The notes under the pieces: generated by a model | Told to the model about the DNA's origin: nothing | What the model saw: only the letters and a program-made list of their open reading frames with translations | The model's database searches: none | Made by a program: the position numbers and the translations under genes | Shown: in pieces, positions 8,238-16,730 of the stretch | Layout: every line of letters starts with the position of its first letter | Numbering within the stretch: the stretch's first letter is position 1 | Origin: Azospirillum sp. TSH58 | Lineage (GTDB): Bacteria > Pseudomonadota > Alphaproteobacteria > Azospirillales > Azospirillaceae | DNA length: 64,000 bases | Direction: 5' to 3' | NCBI RefSeq assembly: GCF_003119115.1 | Contig: NZ_CP022367.1 | Span: 1,539,001-1,603,000 of the forward strand

Positions 8238-9277
8238 TGACCGCGTCCGGCGTCCGGCCGCCGCTCGCCCTGACCATGGGCGAGCCGGCGGGGATCGGCG
8301 GGGAGATCGCTCTGAAGGCTTGGTCGATGGCCTGGGCGAAGACTGGGGGGGCGGCCCGCGCGGACGGCGCGGTGCCGCCCTTCGTCCTTCTGGACGATCC
8401 CGCCCGCCTGGAGGCGCTCGCCGCCCGGCTCGGCCTGCCGGTGCCGGTCAAGGCGGTCGGCAGCATGGCCGAGGGTGCTGCGCTGTTCGGCGTGGCGCTG
8501 CCGGTGCTGCCCCAGCCGCTGGCGGTGCCGGTGACGCCGGGCCGGCCCGACCCGGCCAACGGGGCGGCGGTGATCGCCAGCATCGACCGGGCGGTCGAAC
8601 TGGTCCGCCGCGGCGAGGCGTCGGCGGTCGTTACCAACCCGATCCAGAAATCGGCGCTCTACGCCGCCGGCTTCCGCCATCCCGGACACACCGAGTATCT
8701 GGCCCATCTGGCCGGTCTGACCGAAGAACCGGTGATGATGCTGGCCGCCCAGGATCTGCGCGTCGTGCCGGTGACCATCCATGTCTCCATCCGCGACGCC
8801 GTGCCGCTGGTGACGCGGGAGGCGATCCTGCACGCCGGGCGCGTCACCGCGGCGGCGCTGGCCCGCGACTTCGGCATCGCCCGGCCCCGGCTGGCCGTCG
8901 CCGCGCTGAATCCCCATGCGGGGGAGGGCGGCGCCATGGGGCGGGAGGAGATCGACATCATCGCCCCGGCGGTCGCCGACCTGCGGGCGGAGGGCATCGA
9001 CGCGGTTGGGCCGAAGCCCGCCGACACGCTGTTCCACGCGGCGGCGCGCCGCGGCTACGACGCGGCGCTGTGCATGTACCACGATCAGGCGCTGATCCCG
9101 CTGAAGACCATCGACTTCGACACGGGGGTCAACATCACGCTGGGGCTGCCCTTCGTCCGCACCTCGCCGGACCACGGGACGGCGCTGGACATCGCCGGCA
9201 CGGGCAAGGCCGGCGCGTCGAGCCTGATCGCCGCCCTGACGACAGCGGAGGCCATGGCGGCCCGCCGCCGCGCGTAA
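8237..9277 (+). CDS. pdxA: 4-hydroxythreonine-4-phosphate dehydrogenase
   Basis: 346 residues, typical for PdxA. The N-terminal TMGEPAGIGGEI, the PGHTEYLAHLAG region, the metal-binding histidine in HPGHTEY, the LNPHAGEGGAMG loop and the C-terminal SPDHGTALDIAGTGKA are all recognisable. It oxidises 4-phosphohydroxy-L-threonine in the deoxyxylulose-5-phosphate-dependent vitamin B6 pathway. Start and stop overlap with surA in a TGATG. The usual next gene, rsmA, is displaced about 5.8 kb downstream by kinase, hydrolase and membrane-protein genes, which suggests an insertion into an ancestral surA-pdxA-rsmA operon. Confidence 0.94.
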   Translation: MTASGVRPPLALTMGEPAGIGGEIALKAWSMAWAKTGGAARADGAVPPFVLLDDPARLEALAARLGLPVPVKAVGSMAEGAALFGVALPVLPQPLAVPVTPGRPDPANGAAVIASIDRAVELVRRGEASAVVTNPIQKSALYAAGFRHPGHTEYLAHLAGLTEEPVMMLAAQDLRVVPVTIHVSIRDAVPLVTREAILHAGRVTAAALARDFGIARPRLAVAALNPHAGEGGAMGREEIDIIAPAVADLRAEGIDAVGPKPADTLFHAAARRGYDAALCMYHDQALIPLKTIDFDTGVNITLGLPFVRTSPDHGTALDIAGTGKAGASSLIAALTTAEAMAARRRA

Positions 9278-9280
9278 GCG

Positions 9281-9403
9281 TCAGAGGCGGACCGCGCTGC
9301 TGGAGAAGCGGCTGGCCGAGCTGTGGTCGATGGAGGTCAGCGCGACCGACGCGCCGACGGCGATGACGATGGCGGCGGCGAAGCCGAGCAGCATGGCTTT
9401 CAT
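9281..9403 (-). CDS. 40-residue single-span membrane protein
   Basis: A short gene starting at ATG 9403 behind AGGAG (complement of 9409-9415). The product has a hydrophobic span (MLLGFAAAIVIAVGASVAL) and a serine-rich tail ending SRFSSSAVRL. I recall similar approximately 40-residue proteins ending in a short SS-AVRL motif in related alphaproteobacteria, but have not verified this. The function is unknown; it resembles small accessory subunits or membrane-protein regulators. It converges with pdxA across three bases. The frame extends 42 codons upstream through a proline- and lysine-rich stretch, but the Shine-Dalgarno favours the short form. Confidence 0.6.
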   Translation of the reverse strand: MKAMLLGFAAAIVIAVGASVALTSIDHSSASRFSSSAVRL

Positions 9404-9568
9404 GGGGGGCGCTCCTGGAACCTGAGTCTTCTTGGGGACCGGCCGTGGTTTGGGGGCCGGTTGTGGTTTCGGCGCAAACGCGCCTTTTTCCAAGACCATA
9501 AGCGGGGCGGAGCGCGCTTTCAACCACACTCGGGACTCGGCCGGGAACGGCGTGGGCGAAGGCGCGCC

Positions 9569-11875
9569 TTAAGCCGCGGAGGTCAGCGCGTTGCGCAGCA
9601 CCTCGGGCGCCACCGGCTTGTGCAGGAGGCGGTGGCCGCTCTGCTGGACCTCGGCGATGCGGGCGGGGTCGGTGTCGCCGGTCAGCACCAGCGCGGGCAC
9701 CCGCACCCCGCACACCCCGTAGATGTCGCGGATGGCCTGAAGCCCGGTCCGCCCTTCGCGCAGGCGGTAATCGGCGACGATCATGTCGGGGCGCTGGCCG
9801 AGGCTGATCAGGGTGCCCACCGCCTCGTCGGCCGACAGGGCGGCCACCACCTCGTACCCCCATTCCTCCAGCATGGTCCGCATGGAGAGCAGGATGATGG
9901 CGTCGTCCTCCACCACCACGACCAGCCCCTTCCCGCCGTTGGCGGCGGGAAGGGCGGCGGGGCGGCAGGTCTTCATCACCTGGCGCGGCGCGACCGACGG
10001 CACGGTCAGGCCGAAGGCGCTGCCCCGTCCCGGCCGGGAGCGCAGGGTCACCTCGTGGCCGAGCAGACCGGCCAGCCGCCGCACGATGGCGAGCCCCAGC
10101 CCCAGCCCCTTGCGCCGGTCGCGCTCGGGGTTGGCAAGCTGGGCGAATTCCACGAACACCTCGTCGCGCTTGTCCTCGGGGATGCCGATGCCGGTGTCGA
10201 GAACCTCGATCCGCAGACCGTTGCCGGTGCGGCGGCAGCCGATCAGAATCCGTCCGCTCTCCGTGTAGCGGATGGCGTTCTCCACGAGATTGCGCAGGAT
10301 GCGCTCGACCAGCGCCGGGTCGCTGCGCGTCCAGGCGTCGGTGGGGACGAGGCGCAACGCGATCCCCACTTCCTCCGCGCGGCCCCGGTATTCGTCGGCC
10401 AGGCGCTGGAGCAGCGGGCCCAGCGCGAACTCGGTCACCGCGGGTGTGACCACGCCGGCGTCCAGCCGCGACACGTCCAGAAGGCTGTCCAGCAGGGTGC
10501 GCAGGCCGTTCAGCGACTCGCTCATGCTCGCCAGCAGGGGCGAGGCGGGATGGCCGTTCAGCCGGTCGGACAGGGCGTGGGCGAAGAAGAACAGCGACTG
10601 CACGGGCTGGCGCAGGTCGTGGCTGGCCGCGGCGAGGAACTTGGTCTTCGCCATGTCCGCCCGTTCGGCGTTGTCGCGGGCGGCCAGGGCTTCCTCGCGG
10701 GCGCGCTCCGCCTCCGCCTTGGCGCGGCGCAGGGCGTCCTCCGCCGCCTTGCGGGCGGTGATGTCGCGCATGATGCCGGTGAACAGGCGCTGCCGCCCGT
10801 CGTGCCATTCGGCCACCGACAGCTCCAGCGGGAAGAGGGAGCCGTCCTTGCGCCGGCCCTCGACCTCGCGCCCGATGCCGATGATCCGCCGCTCGCCCGT
10901 CTTGCGGAAATGGGCCATGTAGCCGTCATGGGCGGAGCGGTGCGGCTCCGCCATCAGGATGCGGACGTTGGCCCCGATGGCCTCTTCCGCGCCGTATCCG
11001 AAGGTCGTCTCGGCCGCCCGGTTGAAGGACTGGATGGTGCCGGTCTCGTCGATCACCACGATGGGGTCCACGGCGGTGTCGACGACGGAGCGGTAGCGCG
11101 CCTCCTGCCCCGCCGCGCGTTCGGCCGAGCGGCGCCGGTCGAGCAGGACGGAGAGCAGCCCCAGCGAAAGGATCAGCAGCGTCCCGATCCCGGTCCCCAC
11201 CGCCAGGGACGGGGTGGACAGCACGAAGCCGAGGTCGTCGCCGGCCGGGACGGCGTTCGGACCGGCGGCGTGCCCAACGGCGTTCTCCGCGGCGCTGGCG
11301 GCGGCCATGCCGACGTAATGCATGCTGACCACCGCGGCGCCGAGCACCAGCGCGCCGGACAGGCGCTGCATGGGGCTGGCCGTGCGGAAGGCGAGCCAGA
11401 GCGCGGCGGTGGAGGCGGCGACGGCGATGATGATCGACGCGACGACCAGAAGCGTGTCGTAGATCAGCGGAACCGGCAGCCGCATCCCGGCCATGCCGAC
11501 GTAATGCATGGCGACGATTCCGAAACCGGTCAGCAGCCCCGCCGCCGCCAGGGTCGTCCAGCGGCCCCCGCCGTGAGCGACGGCGAACAGCCCGGTCCCG
11601 GACACGCCGACCGCCAGGAGGAAGGATAAGGCGGTCAGCAGGATGTCGTAGGACACCGGCACCGGCATGCGCATCGCCATCATGCCGATGAAGTGCATCG
11701 ACCAGATCCCCGCCCCCAGGGCGAGGGCCGCGGCGCCCAGCCAGCCGTTCCGTCCCCGCCCGGCGTCCCGTGCGTGGGAGGCGAGGTCCAGCGCCACATA
11801 GCCGCCGAAAGAGGCGACGACGACGGATAACGCGACGAGGTACGGATCGTAATGGCCGAGCACGATGGGACGCAC
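9569..11875 (-). CDS. MHYT-PAS hybrid histidine kinase
   Basis: A 768-residue membrane sensor. The N-terminal half has seven or so helices with three MHYT-type motifs (MHFIGM, MHYVGM, MHYVGM), a domain proposed to bind copper and to sense oxygen, CO or NO. It is followed by a PAS domain (RYRSVVDTAVDPIVVIDE), a HisKA with ASHDLRQPVQSL, a HATPase (LRNLVENAIRYTES, GIGLGLAIVRRLAG-like boxes) and a C-terminal receiver (phospho-Asp in MIVADYRL). The H-box DLRQPVQ variant marks the subgroup often found with a C-terminal receiver. The start is GTG 11875, without a clear Shine-Dalgarno. It has no partner regulator adjacent. The gap 9404-9568 holds nothing evident. Confidence 0.9.
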   Translation of the reverse strand: MRPIVLGHYDPYLVALSVVVASFGGYVALDLASHARDAGRGRNGWLGAAALALGAGIWSMHFIGMMAMRMPVPVSYDILLTALSFLLAVGVSGTGLFAVAHGGGRWTTLAAAGLLTGFGIVAMHYVGMAGMRLPVPLIYDTLLVVASIIIAVAASTAALWLAFRTASPMQRLSGALVLGAAVVSMHYVGMAAASAAENAVGHAAGPNAVPAGDDLGFVLSTPSLAVGTGIGTLLILSLGLLSVLLDRRRSAERAAGQEARYRSVVDTAVDPIVVIDETGTIQSFNRAAETTFGYGAEEAIGANVRILMAEPHRSAHDGYMAHFRKTGERRIIGIGREVEGRRKDGSLFPLELSVAEWHDGRQRLFTGIMRDITARKAAEDALRRAKAEAERAREEALAARDNAERADMAKTKFLAAASHDLRQPVQSLFFFAHALSDRLNGHPASPLLASMSESLNGLRTLLDSLLDVSRLDAGVVTPAVTEFALGPLLQRLADEYRGRAEEVGIALRLVPTDAWTRSDPALVERILRNLVENAIRYTESGRILIGCRRTGNGLRIEVLDTGIGIPEDKRDEVFVEFAQLANPERDRRKGLGLGLAIVRRLAGLLGHEVTLRSRPGRGSAFGLTVPSVAPRQVMKTCRPAALPAANGGKGLVVVVEDDAIILLSMRTMLEEWGYEVVAALSADEAVGTLISLGQRPDMIVADYRLREGRTGLQAIRDIYGVCGVRVPALVLTGDTDPARIAEVQQSGHRLLHKPVAPEVLRNALTSAA

Positions 11876-11983
11876 CGGGAATAGCCGAGGGGAAAGACGC
11901 GCAATGGCAGAAATGTTAGATAGTGGAAATCCGCGGCGAACCCAAGCCGGCGAAACGCCCCTGTACGCCTGACGAAAGACCTA

Positions 11984-12589
11984 ATGGCTACCTCGAACGG
12001 TGATTCCTCCTCTCGGACTTTGGACCGGAGCGTGAGTCGGAGGCTGGGGGCGCTGCTGCGCCGCGTCGTGCTGCGGCCCCTGCTGACCGTGGCGGCGCTG
12101 GTCTATTTCCTGATCGACGCGGTGGCGCTGGAGGCGTTGCGCCCGCTGGCTGCCTGGATCGGGCGCCAGCGCTTCGCCGAACGGCTGGCCGCGCGCATCC
12201 GCCGGCTCGGCCCCTATCCGACGCTGGCTCTGTTCGTGATCCCGCTGGTGGTGCTGGAACCGCTGAAGCCCATCGCCCTGTATCTGATGGGGACCGGCCA
12301 TGCGGTCCAGGGCGCGCTGCTGCTGGGGGGCGTGGAGCTGGTCAAGGTCACCCTGGTGGAGCGACTGTTCCACATCGGCAAGGACAAGCTGCTGACCATC
12401 CCGGCCTTCGCCTGGTGCTATGTCCGGGTGGTGCGCTGGCTGGCCTGGCTGGCCGCCCTGCCGCCCTGGCAGGCCGCCAAGCGGGTAATCGGGCGGGTGC
12501 GCGCGGCGATTCGCCCGGCGCTGGCGGTGGTCCGCGGCTGGGCGCGGTCGCTGCGGAGCCACCTTCGCGCCGTGTTGAAAAAGGGGTAA
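11984..12589 (+). CDS. Uncharacterised membrane protein, 201 residues
   Basis: I do not recognise a named family. The protein is basic (many Arg) and has three or four hydrophobic stretches (LLTVAALVYFLIDAVAL, LALFVIPLVVLEPLKPIALYLM, ALLLGGVELVKVTLVERLF, LAWLAALPPW) separated by Arg-rich loops, with a basic coiled-looking C-terminus (RSLRSHLRAVLKKG). It appears to be an inner-membrane protein. It is divergent from the MHYT kinase and upstream of a lytic transglycosylase, which hints at an envelope role, but nothing more specific is supported. ATG 11984 is the only good start. Confidence 0.75.
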   Translation: MATSNGDSSSRTLDRSVSRRLGALLRRVVLRPLLTVAALVYFLIDAVALEALRPLAAWIGRQRFAERLAARIRRLGPYPTLALFVIPLVVLEPLKPIALYLMGTGHAVQGALLLGGVELVKVTLVERLFHIGKDKLLTIPAFAWCYVRVVRWLAWLAALPPWQAAKRVIGRVRAAIRPALAVVRGWARSLRSHLRAVLKKG

Positions 12590-12665
12590 CCCTGTCCTGC
12601 GCTTGCCGCGTCTTACGGACAGCCTCATATCAAAGCGGTTTTGCAGACCGCTCCAAGGCCCACCC

Positions 12666-13475
12666 GTGCGTTTCTTCTCCCTGATGTTCGCCGTTTTCGT
12701 CGCTTTGGCGGCCCCCGCCGCCCTCGCCGCGGGCAAGTCCGGCTCCGTCTCCTCGCGCGAGGCGCGCATGGCCGACTGCGAGGCGGCGGAGAAGGGCGAT
12801 CCGGAGGCATCCTACCGCATGGCGCGGCGCTTCCTGTTCGGCGTCGGGGTGAAGCGCGACCAGCGGGTCGGCACGGCGTGGCTGCGCGCCGCGGCGTCGC
12901 GCGGTCACAAGGAGGCGCGGCGGCTGGTCGCCTATGTGCCGGGCCGCATGGGCCACGTCCGCCCCTGGTGCCGCCCCGGCGCCGCTCCGCTGCGCGAGGC
13001 GCTGCCCCCGCCGCCGGAGATCGTCGCGCTGGTCCACAAGACCGCGCCCCAGTACGGGCTGGACCCGGCGCTGGTCATGGCGGTGATCCGGGTGGAGAGC
13101 GCCTTCCGCTCCGACGCGGTGTCGCCGAAGGAGGCGGCGGGGCTGATGCAGCTCATCCCCGACACGGCGGAGCGGTTCGGCGTGTCCGACGTCTTCGACC
13201 CCGCCCAGAACATCCGCGGTGGCGTGCGCTACCTGCGCTGGCTCTTGGCCTATTTCCAGGGGGACGTTACGCTGGCCCTGGCCGGCTACAACGCGGGGGA
13301 GCGGGCGGTGGACCGCTACCGGGGCGTTCCGCCCTACGAGGAGACGCGGAACTACGTGCGCGCCATCCGCCGGCTGTACGATGCGCCGCGCCATCCCTTC
13401 GACGCCGCGGTGGCGGAACCGTCGCCCATGGTCGTCCGGCAGGCGGCGGAACTGGCAAGGCCCGGCAAGGGCTGA
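12666..13475 (+). CDS. Lytic transglycosylase with SEL1 repeat
   Basis: A 269-residue exported murein-cleaving enzyme. After a signal peptide (FSLMFAVFVALAAPAALA) comes one SEL1/TPR-like repeat (GDPEASYRMARRFLFGVGV, AWLRAAASRGHKEA), then an SLT-type catalytic domain. The catalytic Glu lies in VIRVESAF; GLMQLIPDTAERFGV and LALAGYNAGE are the other family motifs, with PPYEETRNYV near the end. It would cleave the MurNAc-GlcNAc bond to 1,6-anhydro products in the periplasm. The frame is open from TTG 12603, but GTG 12666 puts the start directly at the signal peptide; ATG 12684 is also possible. Confidence 0.85.
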   Translation: MRFFSLMFAVFVALAAPAALAAGKSGSVSSREARMADCEAAEKGDPEASYRMARRFLFGVGVKRDQRVGTAWLRAAASRGHKEARRLVAYVPGRMGHVRPWCRPGAAPLREALPPPPEIVALVHKTAPQYGLDPALVMAVIRVESAFRSDAVSPKEAAGLMQLIPDTAERFGVSDVFDPAQNIRGGVRYLRWLLAYFQGDVTLALAGYNAGERAVDRYRGVPPYEETRNYVRAIRRLYDAPRHPFDAAVAEPSPMVVRQAAELARPGKG

Positions 13476-13503
13476 GAACGAACCAACAGGGGAGGGGCCA
13501 CCC

Positions 13504-14355
13504 GTGCCGATGTCCGAACGCAGCTTTCTCGGCCTCAGCGCGGCGGGGTTCCACCGCGTCGCCTACACCCAGTGGGGGCGCGAGGACGCCGCCCGCACCG
13601 TGGTCTGCGTCCATGGCCTGACCCGCAACGGCCGCGATTTCGACGCGCTGGCGCTCGATCTGGCCGACCGCTGCCGCGTCGCCTGCCCCGATGTGGTGGG
13701 GCGCGGCAAGAGCGGCCGGCTGACCAACCCGACGCTTTACGGCTACCCGCAATATTGCGCCGACATGGCGGCGCTGATCGCCCGGCTGGGGGTGGAGTCG
13801 GTGGATTGGGTCGGCACGTCGATGGGTGGGCTGATCGGCATGCTGCTGGCCGCCCAGCCGGACAGCCCGATCCGCCGTCTGGTCGTCAACGACGTCGGCC
13901 CCTTCATCCCCAAGGCGGGCTTGCAGCGCATCGCCGATTACGTCGGCAAGGACCCGGTGTTCGAGGATCTGGCGGCGGTCGAATCCTACCTGCGCTTCAC
14001 CCTGATGGGCTTCGGGCGGCTGCCCGACGAGGCGTGGCGCCACATGGCGGAGCACAGCGCACGGCTGCGCCCGGACGGCTGCTACGGCCTCGCCTACGAC
14101 CCGGCCATCGCCGAGGCCTTCAAGGCGCAGCCGATGGAGGACGTGGACCTGTGGGCCGTCTGGGACCGCATCCGCTGCCCGGTTCTGGTGCTGCGCGGCG
14201 TCACCTCGGACATCCTTCCGGCGGAGACGGCGGAGGAGATGACGCGCCGCGGCCCCAAGGCCCGTCTGGTGGAGTTCGCCCACACCGGCCACGCCCCGGC
14301 GCTGATGACCGGGGATCAGATCGCCGCGGTGCGCGATTTCCTGCTGGAGGACTGA
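13504..14355 (+). CDS. Alpha/beta-fold hydrolase
   Basis: A 283-residue cytosolic serine hydrolase. The oxyanion region VVCVHGLTRNGRDFD, the nucleophile elbow GTSMGG, an acidic residue in GVTSDILPAE and the histidine in HTGHAPAL form a complete catalytic triad. The substrate is unknown; the family includes esterases, lactonases and C-C hydrolases. GTG 13504 follows GGGGAGGGG at ideal spacing (ATG 13510 is the alternative). It begins 29 bases after the transglycosylase stop, so the two are probably cotranscribed. Confidence 0.85.
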   Translation: MPMSERSFLGLSAAGFHRVAYTQWGREDAARTVVCVHGLTRNGRDFDALALDLADRCRVACPDVVGRGKSGRLTNPTLYGYPQYCADMAALIARLGVESVDWVGTSMGGLIGMLLAAQPDSPIRRLVVNDVGPFIPKAGLQRIADYVGKDPVFEDLAAVESYLRFTLMGFGRLPDEAWRHMAEHSARLRPDGCYGLAYDPAIAEAFKAQPMEDVDLWAVWDRIRCPVLVLRGVTSDILPAETAEEMTRRGPKARLVEFAHTGHAPALMTGDQIAAVRDFLLED

Positions 14356-14473
14356 CGGGGTACTCCGGCGGAAGCGCGGCATGCGGCCCGGAATCCGGCT
14401 GGCTATGGCCGCGCTCCTGGCTTAGCATCGGGGCTACGGTTGCGCCGCAACGATGGTCCGGAGGCCCGACGCC

Positions 14474-15025
14474 ATGAGGGGTTTCGCCGCGCTCGTCCTG
14501 TTGCTGTCGTTCGTCTCGGGACCGGTCCAGGCCCGCGACGCGCTGGACTGGCTGGCGCGGGAGCCGGTGACCCTGCTCGACTGGGGCATGACCCGGCTGC
14601 GCGGCGACCTGCACGACACGGTGGACGGGCTGTCCCGCGATCTGCGGACGGAGGTGTCGCGCAGCGGCGTCTTCTACCGCTTCCAGGACCGGCGGATCGT
14701 CGCCTACGCCAACTTCGTCGATCTGCCGCGCAACCGGACCGAGGAGGTGTGCAAGGACGTCTACACCCGGCTGGCCGGCGCGCTGGTCCGCGGCGGCCCG
14801 CAGGGGGCGGGCGGGGCGGCCTGGTATCTGGAAAGCGTGTTCAGCCACGATTCGCAGGGCGGCGACCGGCCCCAGGACCTCGGCGACCAGCTGGCCGACA
14901 AGGTGATCCTGCAGGTGACCATCGGGCCGAAGCCGTCCCAGGCCTTCGACGACGGGCGGCGCATCACCTGCACGGGCCGTCTCGACGCCACGCCGGAGAA
15001 CATCGCGCTCAAAAGCGAAGGGTGA
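14474..15025 (+). CDS. Uncharacterised exported protein, 183 residues
   Basis: I do not recognise the family. A clear signal peptide (GFAALVLLLSFVSGPVQA) precedes a mature domain of about 160 residues with alternating hydrophobic strands (GVFYRFQDRRIVAYANFVDLP, VILQVTIGPKPSQ) and two cysteines (EEVCKDVY and ITCTGRL) that could pair in the periplasm. GGAGG at 14460-14464 supports ATG 14474 over ATG 14453. It lies between the hydrolase and rsmA on the same strand; a periplasmic role is inferred only from the signal peptide. Confidence 0.75.
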   Translation: MRGFAALVLLLSFVSGPVQARDALDWLAREPVTLLDWGMTRLRGDLHDTVDGLSRDLRTEVSRSGVFYRFQDRRIVAYANFVDLPRNRTEEVCKDVYTRLAGALVRGGPQGAGGAAWYLESVFSHDSQGGDRPQDLGDQLADKVILQVTIGPKPSQAFDDGRRITCTGRLDATPENIALKSEG

Positions 15026-15041
15026 CGGCGACGCGCGGCTG

Positions 15042-15070
15042 ATGACGGCGGGCCCGCACCGTCCTATAAG
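15042..15070 (+). promoter_or_regulatory. Possible promoter giving a leaderless rsmA transcript
   Basis: ATGACG (15042-15047) and TATAAG (15065-15070) are separated by 17 bases. The rsmA ATG at 15078 lies seven bases after the -10 hexamer, where transcription would begin, and there is no Shine-Dalgarno before it. Tentative. Confidence 0.35.
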
Positions 15071-15077
15071 TGCGGCC

Positions 15078-15956
15078 ATGACCGACGCCACGCCCGATTC
15101 CGCCCCCATGTCCGCCCCCATGTCCGCTGCTTTCGATCCGCAGGCCCTGCCGCCGCTGCGCGAGGTGATCGCCCGTTTCGGGCTGGATGCCCGCAAGGCG
15201 CTGGGGCAGAACTTCCTGCTCGACCTCAACCTGACGGGGCGCATCGCGCGCTCGGCGGGCGACATGACCGGCGTGACGGTCGTGGAGATCGGCCCCGGTC
15301 CTGGCGGGCTGACCCGCGCCCTTCTGGCGACCAAGGCGAAGCAGGTCATCGCCATCGAGCGCGACCACCGCTTCATCGAGGCGTTGCAGGACGTGATCCA
15401 GGCGGCGGACTGGCGGCTGTCCATCGTCGAGGGCGACGCGCTGGAGGTCGATCCCATCGCGATCGCGCCGGCCCCGCGGGCCATCGTGGCGAACCTGCCC
15501 TACAACGTGGCGACGCCGCTGCTGATCGGCTGGCTGGGGCGGATCGAGGAGTTCGTCAGCCTGACGCTGATGTTCCAGAAGGAGGTCGCGGACCGTCTGG
15601 TCGCCAAGCCGGGCAGCAAGGCCTATGGCCGCTTGTCGGTCATCACGCAATGGCGGTCGGATGCGCGGGTGCTGTTCAACCTGCCGGCCAAGGCCTTCAC
15701 CCCGCCGCCCAAGGTGGAGTCCACCATCGTCCACCTGACCCCGCGCGCCAACCCGGAGCCGGCGGAGTGGAAGGCGCTGGAGCAGGTGACCGCCGCCGCC
15801 TTCGGCCAGCGCCGCAAGATGCTGCGCCAGAGCCTGAAGAGCTTGGGGAACGCGGAGGCGCTGTTGGCCGCCGCCGGCATCGAGCCGACCGCGCGGGCGG
15901 AGGAGGTGGATGTCGCGGGGTTCGCGGCGCTGGCGCGGGCGTTTCGCAAGGGGTGA
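15078..15956 (+). CDS. rsmA: 16S rRNA dimethyladenosine transferase
   Basis: 292 residues. The SAM-binding motif VVEIGPGPGGLTRALL, the catalytic motif ANLPYNVATPLL (NLPY) and the N-terminal KALGQNFLLDLNL are diagnostic for KsgA/RsmA, which dimethylates two adjacent adenines in the 3' loop of 16S rRNA during small-subunit assembly. ATG 15078 is preferred; the frame is open 12 codons further up from ATG 15042, but that segment is not conserved in the family as I recall it. The gene converges with gmk across a palindromic element. Confidence 0.92.
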   Translation: MTDATPDSAPMSAPMSAAFDPQALPPLREVIARFGLDARKALGQNFLLDLNLTGRIARSAGDMTGVTVVEIGPGPGGLTRALLATKAKQVIAIERDHRFIEALQDVIQAADWRLSIVEGDALEVDPIAIAPAPRAIVANLPYNVATPLLIGWLGRIEEFVSLTLMFQKEVADRLVAKPGSKAYGRLSVITQWRSDARVLFNLPAKAFTPPPKVESTIVHLTPRANPEPAEWKALEQVTAAAFGQRRKMLRQSLKSLGNAEALLAAAGIEPTARAEEVDVAGFAALARAFRKG

Positions 15957-15960
15957 GGTC

Positions 15961-16077
15961 TCGCCCCCACCCTGACCCTCCCCCGCTATCGCAGGGGAAG
16001 GGACAAATCTGCCTCCCTTGCGAAGCGGGGGAGGGAAGAGGCCCGCGGCGGAGCCGTGGGAAGGGTGGGGGCCGTAG
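15961..16077. repeat. Palindromic intergenic element, copy B
   Basis: A nested palindrome between the convergent genes rsmA and gmk. Outer arms CCCCCACCCT (15964-15973) and AGGGTGGGGG (16062-16071) are perfect inverted repeats. Inner arms CCCTCCCCCGCT and AGCGGGGGAGGG also pair. It matches copy C (29978-30067) over most of its length but carries about 22 extra bases on the right side. It may act as a bidirectional terminator or REP-type element. Confidence 0.75.
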
Positions 16078-16083
16078 GTCGCC

Positions 16084-16719
16084 TTACAGCGCCGCCTGCA
16101 CGCTCTGCACGAAGGCCGGCAGCCCGACCTGCCGCGTCCGGCGCAGCCGCTCGGCGCGCAGGATGGCCTGGACCGCGGTGACGCTCTCGTCCACGTCGTT
16201 GTTGACGATCACGTAATCATACTCGCCCCAGTGGCTGATCTCGTCCGATGCCTTGGCCATGCGCTGGGCGATCACCTCCGCCGAGTCCTGGCCGCGGGTG
16301 TGCAGGCGGCGCTCCAGCTCGGTGCCCGAGGGCGGCAGGACGAAGATGCTGACCAGATCGGCGCGGGCGTTGGCCGCCAATTGCTGCATGCCCTGCCAGT
16401 CGATGTCGAACAGCACGTCGCGCCCGGCGCTCAGCGCCGTCTCCACCGCGTGACGCGGCGTGCCGTAGCAGTTGCCGAACACGCGGGCGTGCTCCAGCAG
16501 CTCGCCCTGCCCGGCCATGCGGTCGAACTCCGGCATGTCGACGAAATAGTAATGGACGCCCGGCTGCTCGCCGGGGCGCATCGGGCGGGTGGTGACGGAC
16601 ACCGACAGGGTGATGCCGGGGTCGCGGTCCAGCAGGCGGCGCGAAATGGTGGTCTTGCCCGCCCCGGAGGGGGAGGACAGCACGAGCATCAGGCCGCGCC
16701 GGGAGATTTTCGCGTTCAT
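16084..16719 (-). CDS. gmk: Guanylate kinase
   Basis: 211 residues. The P-loop LSSPSGAGKTT, the GMP-binding region VSVTTRPMRPGEQPGVHYYFVD, and FDIDWQGMQQL are all canonical. It phosphorylates GMP and dGMP with ATP. ATG 16719 matches the family N-terminus; a GTG at 16734 overlaps the yicC stop as GTGA, so translation may be coupled whichever start is used. The gmk-yicC pairing is conserved widely in proteobacteria, with yicC upstream here. Confidence 0.93.
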   Translation of the reverse strand: MNAKISRRGLMLVLSSPSGAGKTTISRRLLDRDPGITLSVSVTTRPMRPGEQPGVHYYFVDMPEFDRMAGQGELLEHARVFGNCYGTPRHAVETALSAGRDVLFDIDWQGMQQLAANARADLVSIFVLPPSGTELERRLHTRGQDSAEVIAQRMAKASDEISHWGEYDYVIVNNDVDESVTAVQAILRAERLRRTRQVGLPAFVQSVQAAL

Positions 16720-16730
16720 GGTCTTCAGCG

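Noticed and set aside
9323..11629. 768-codon plus-strand open frame
   Set aside because: Antisense of the MHYT hybrid kinase, His/Gln/Gly-rich with no fold pattern.
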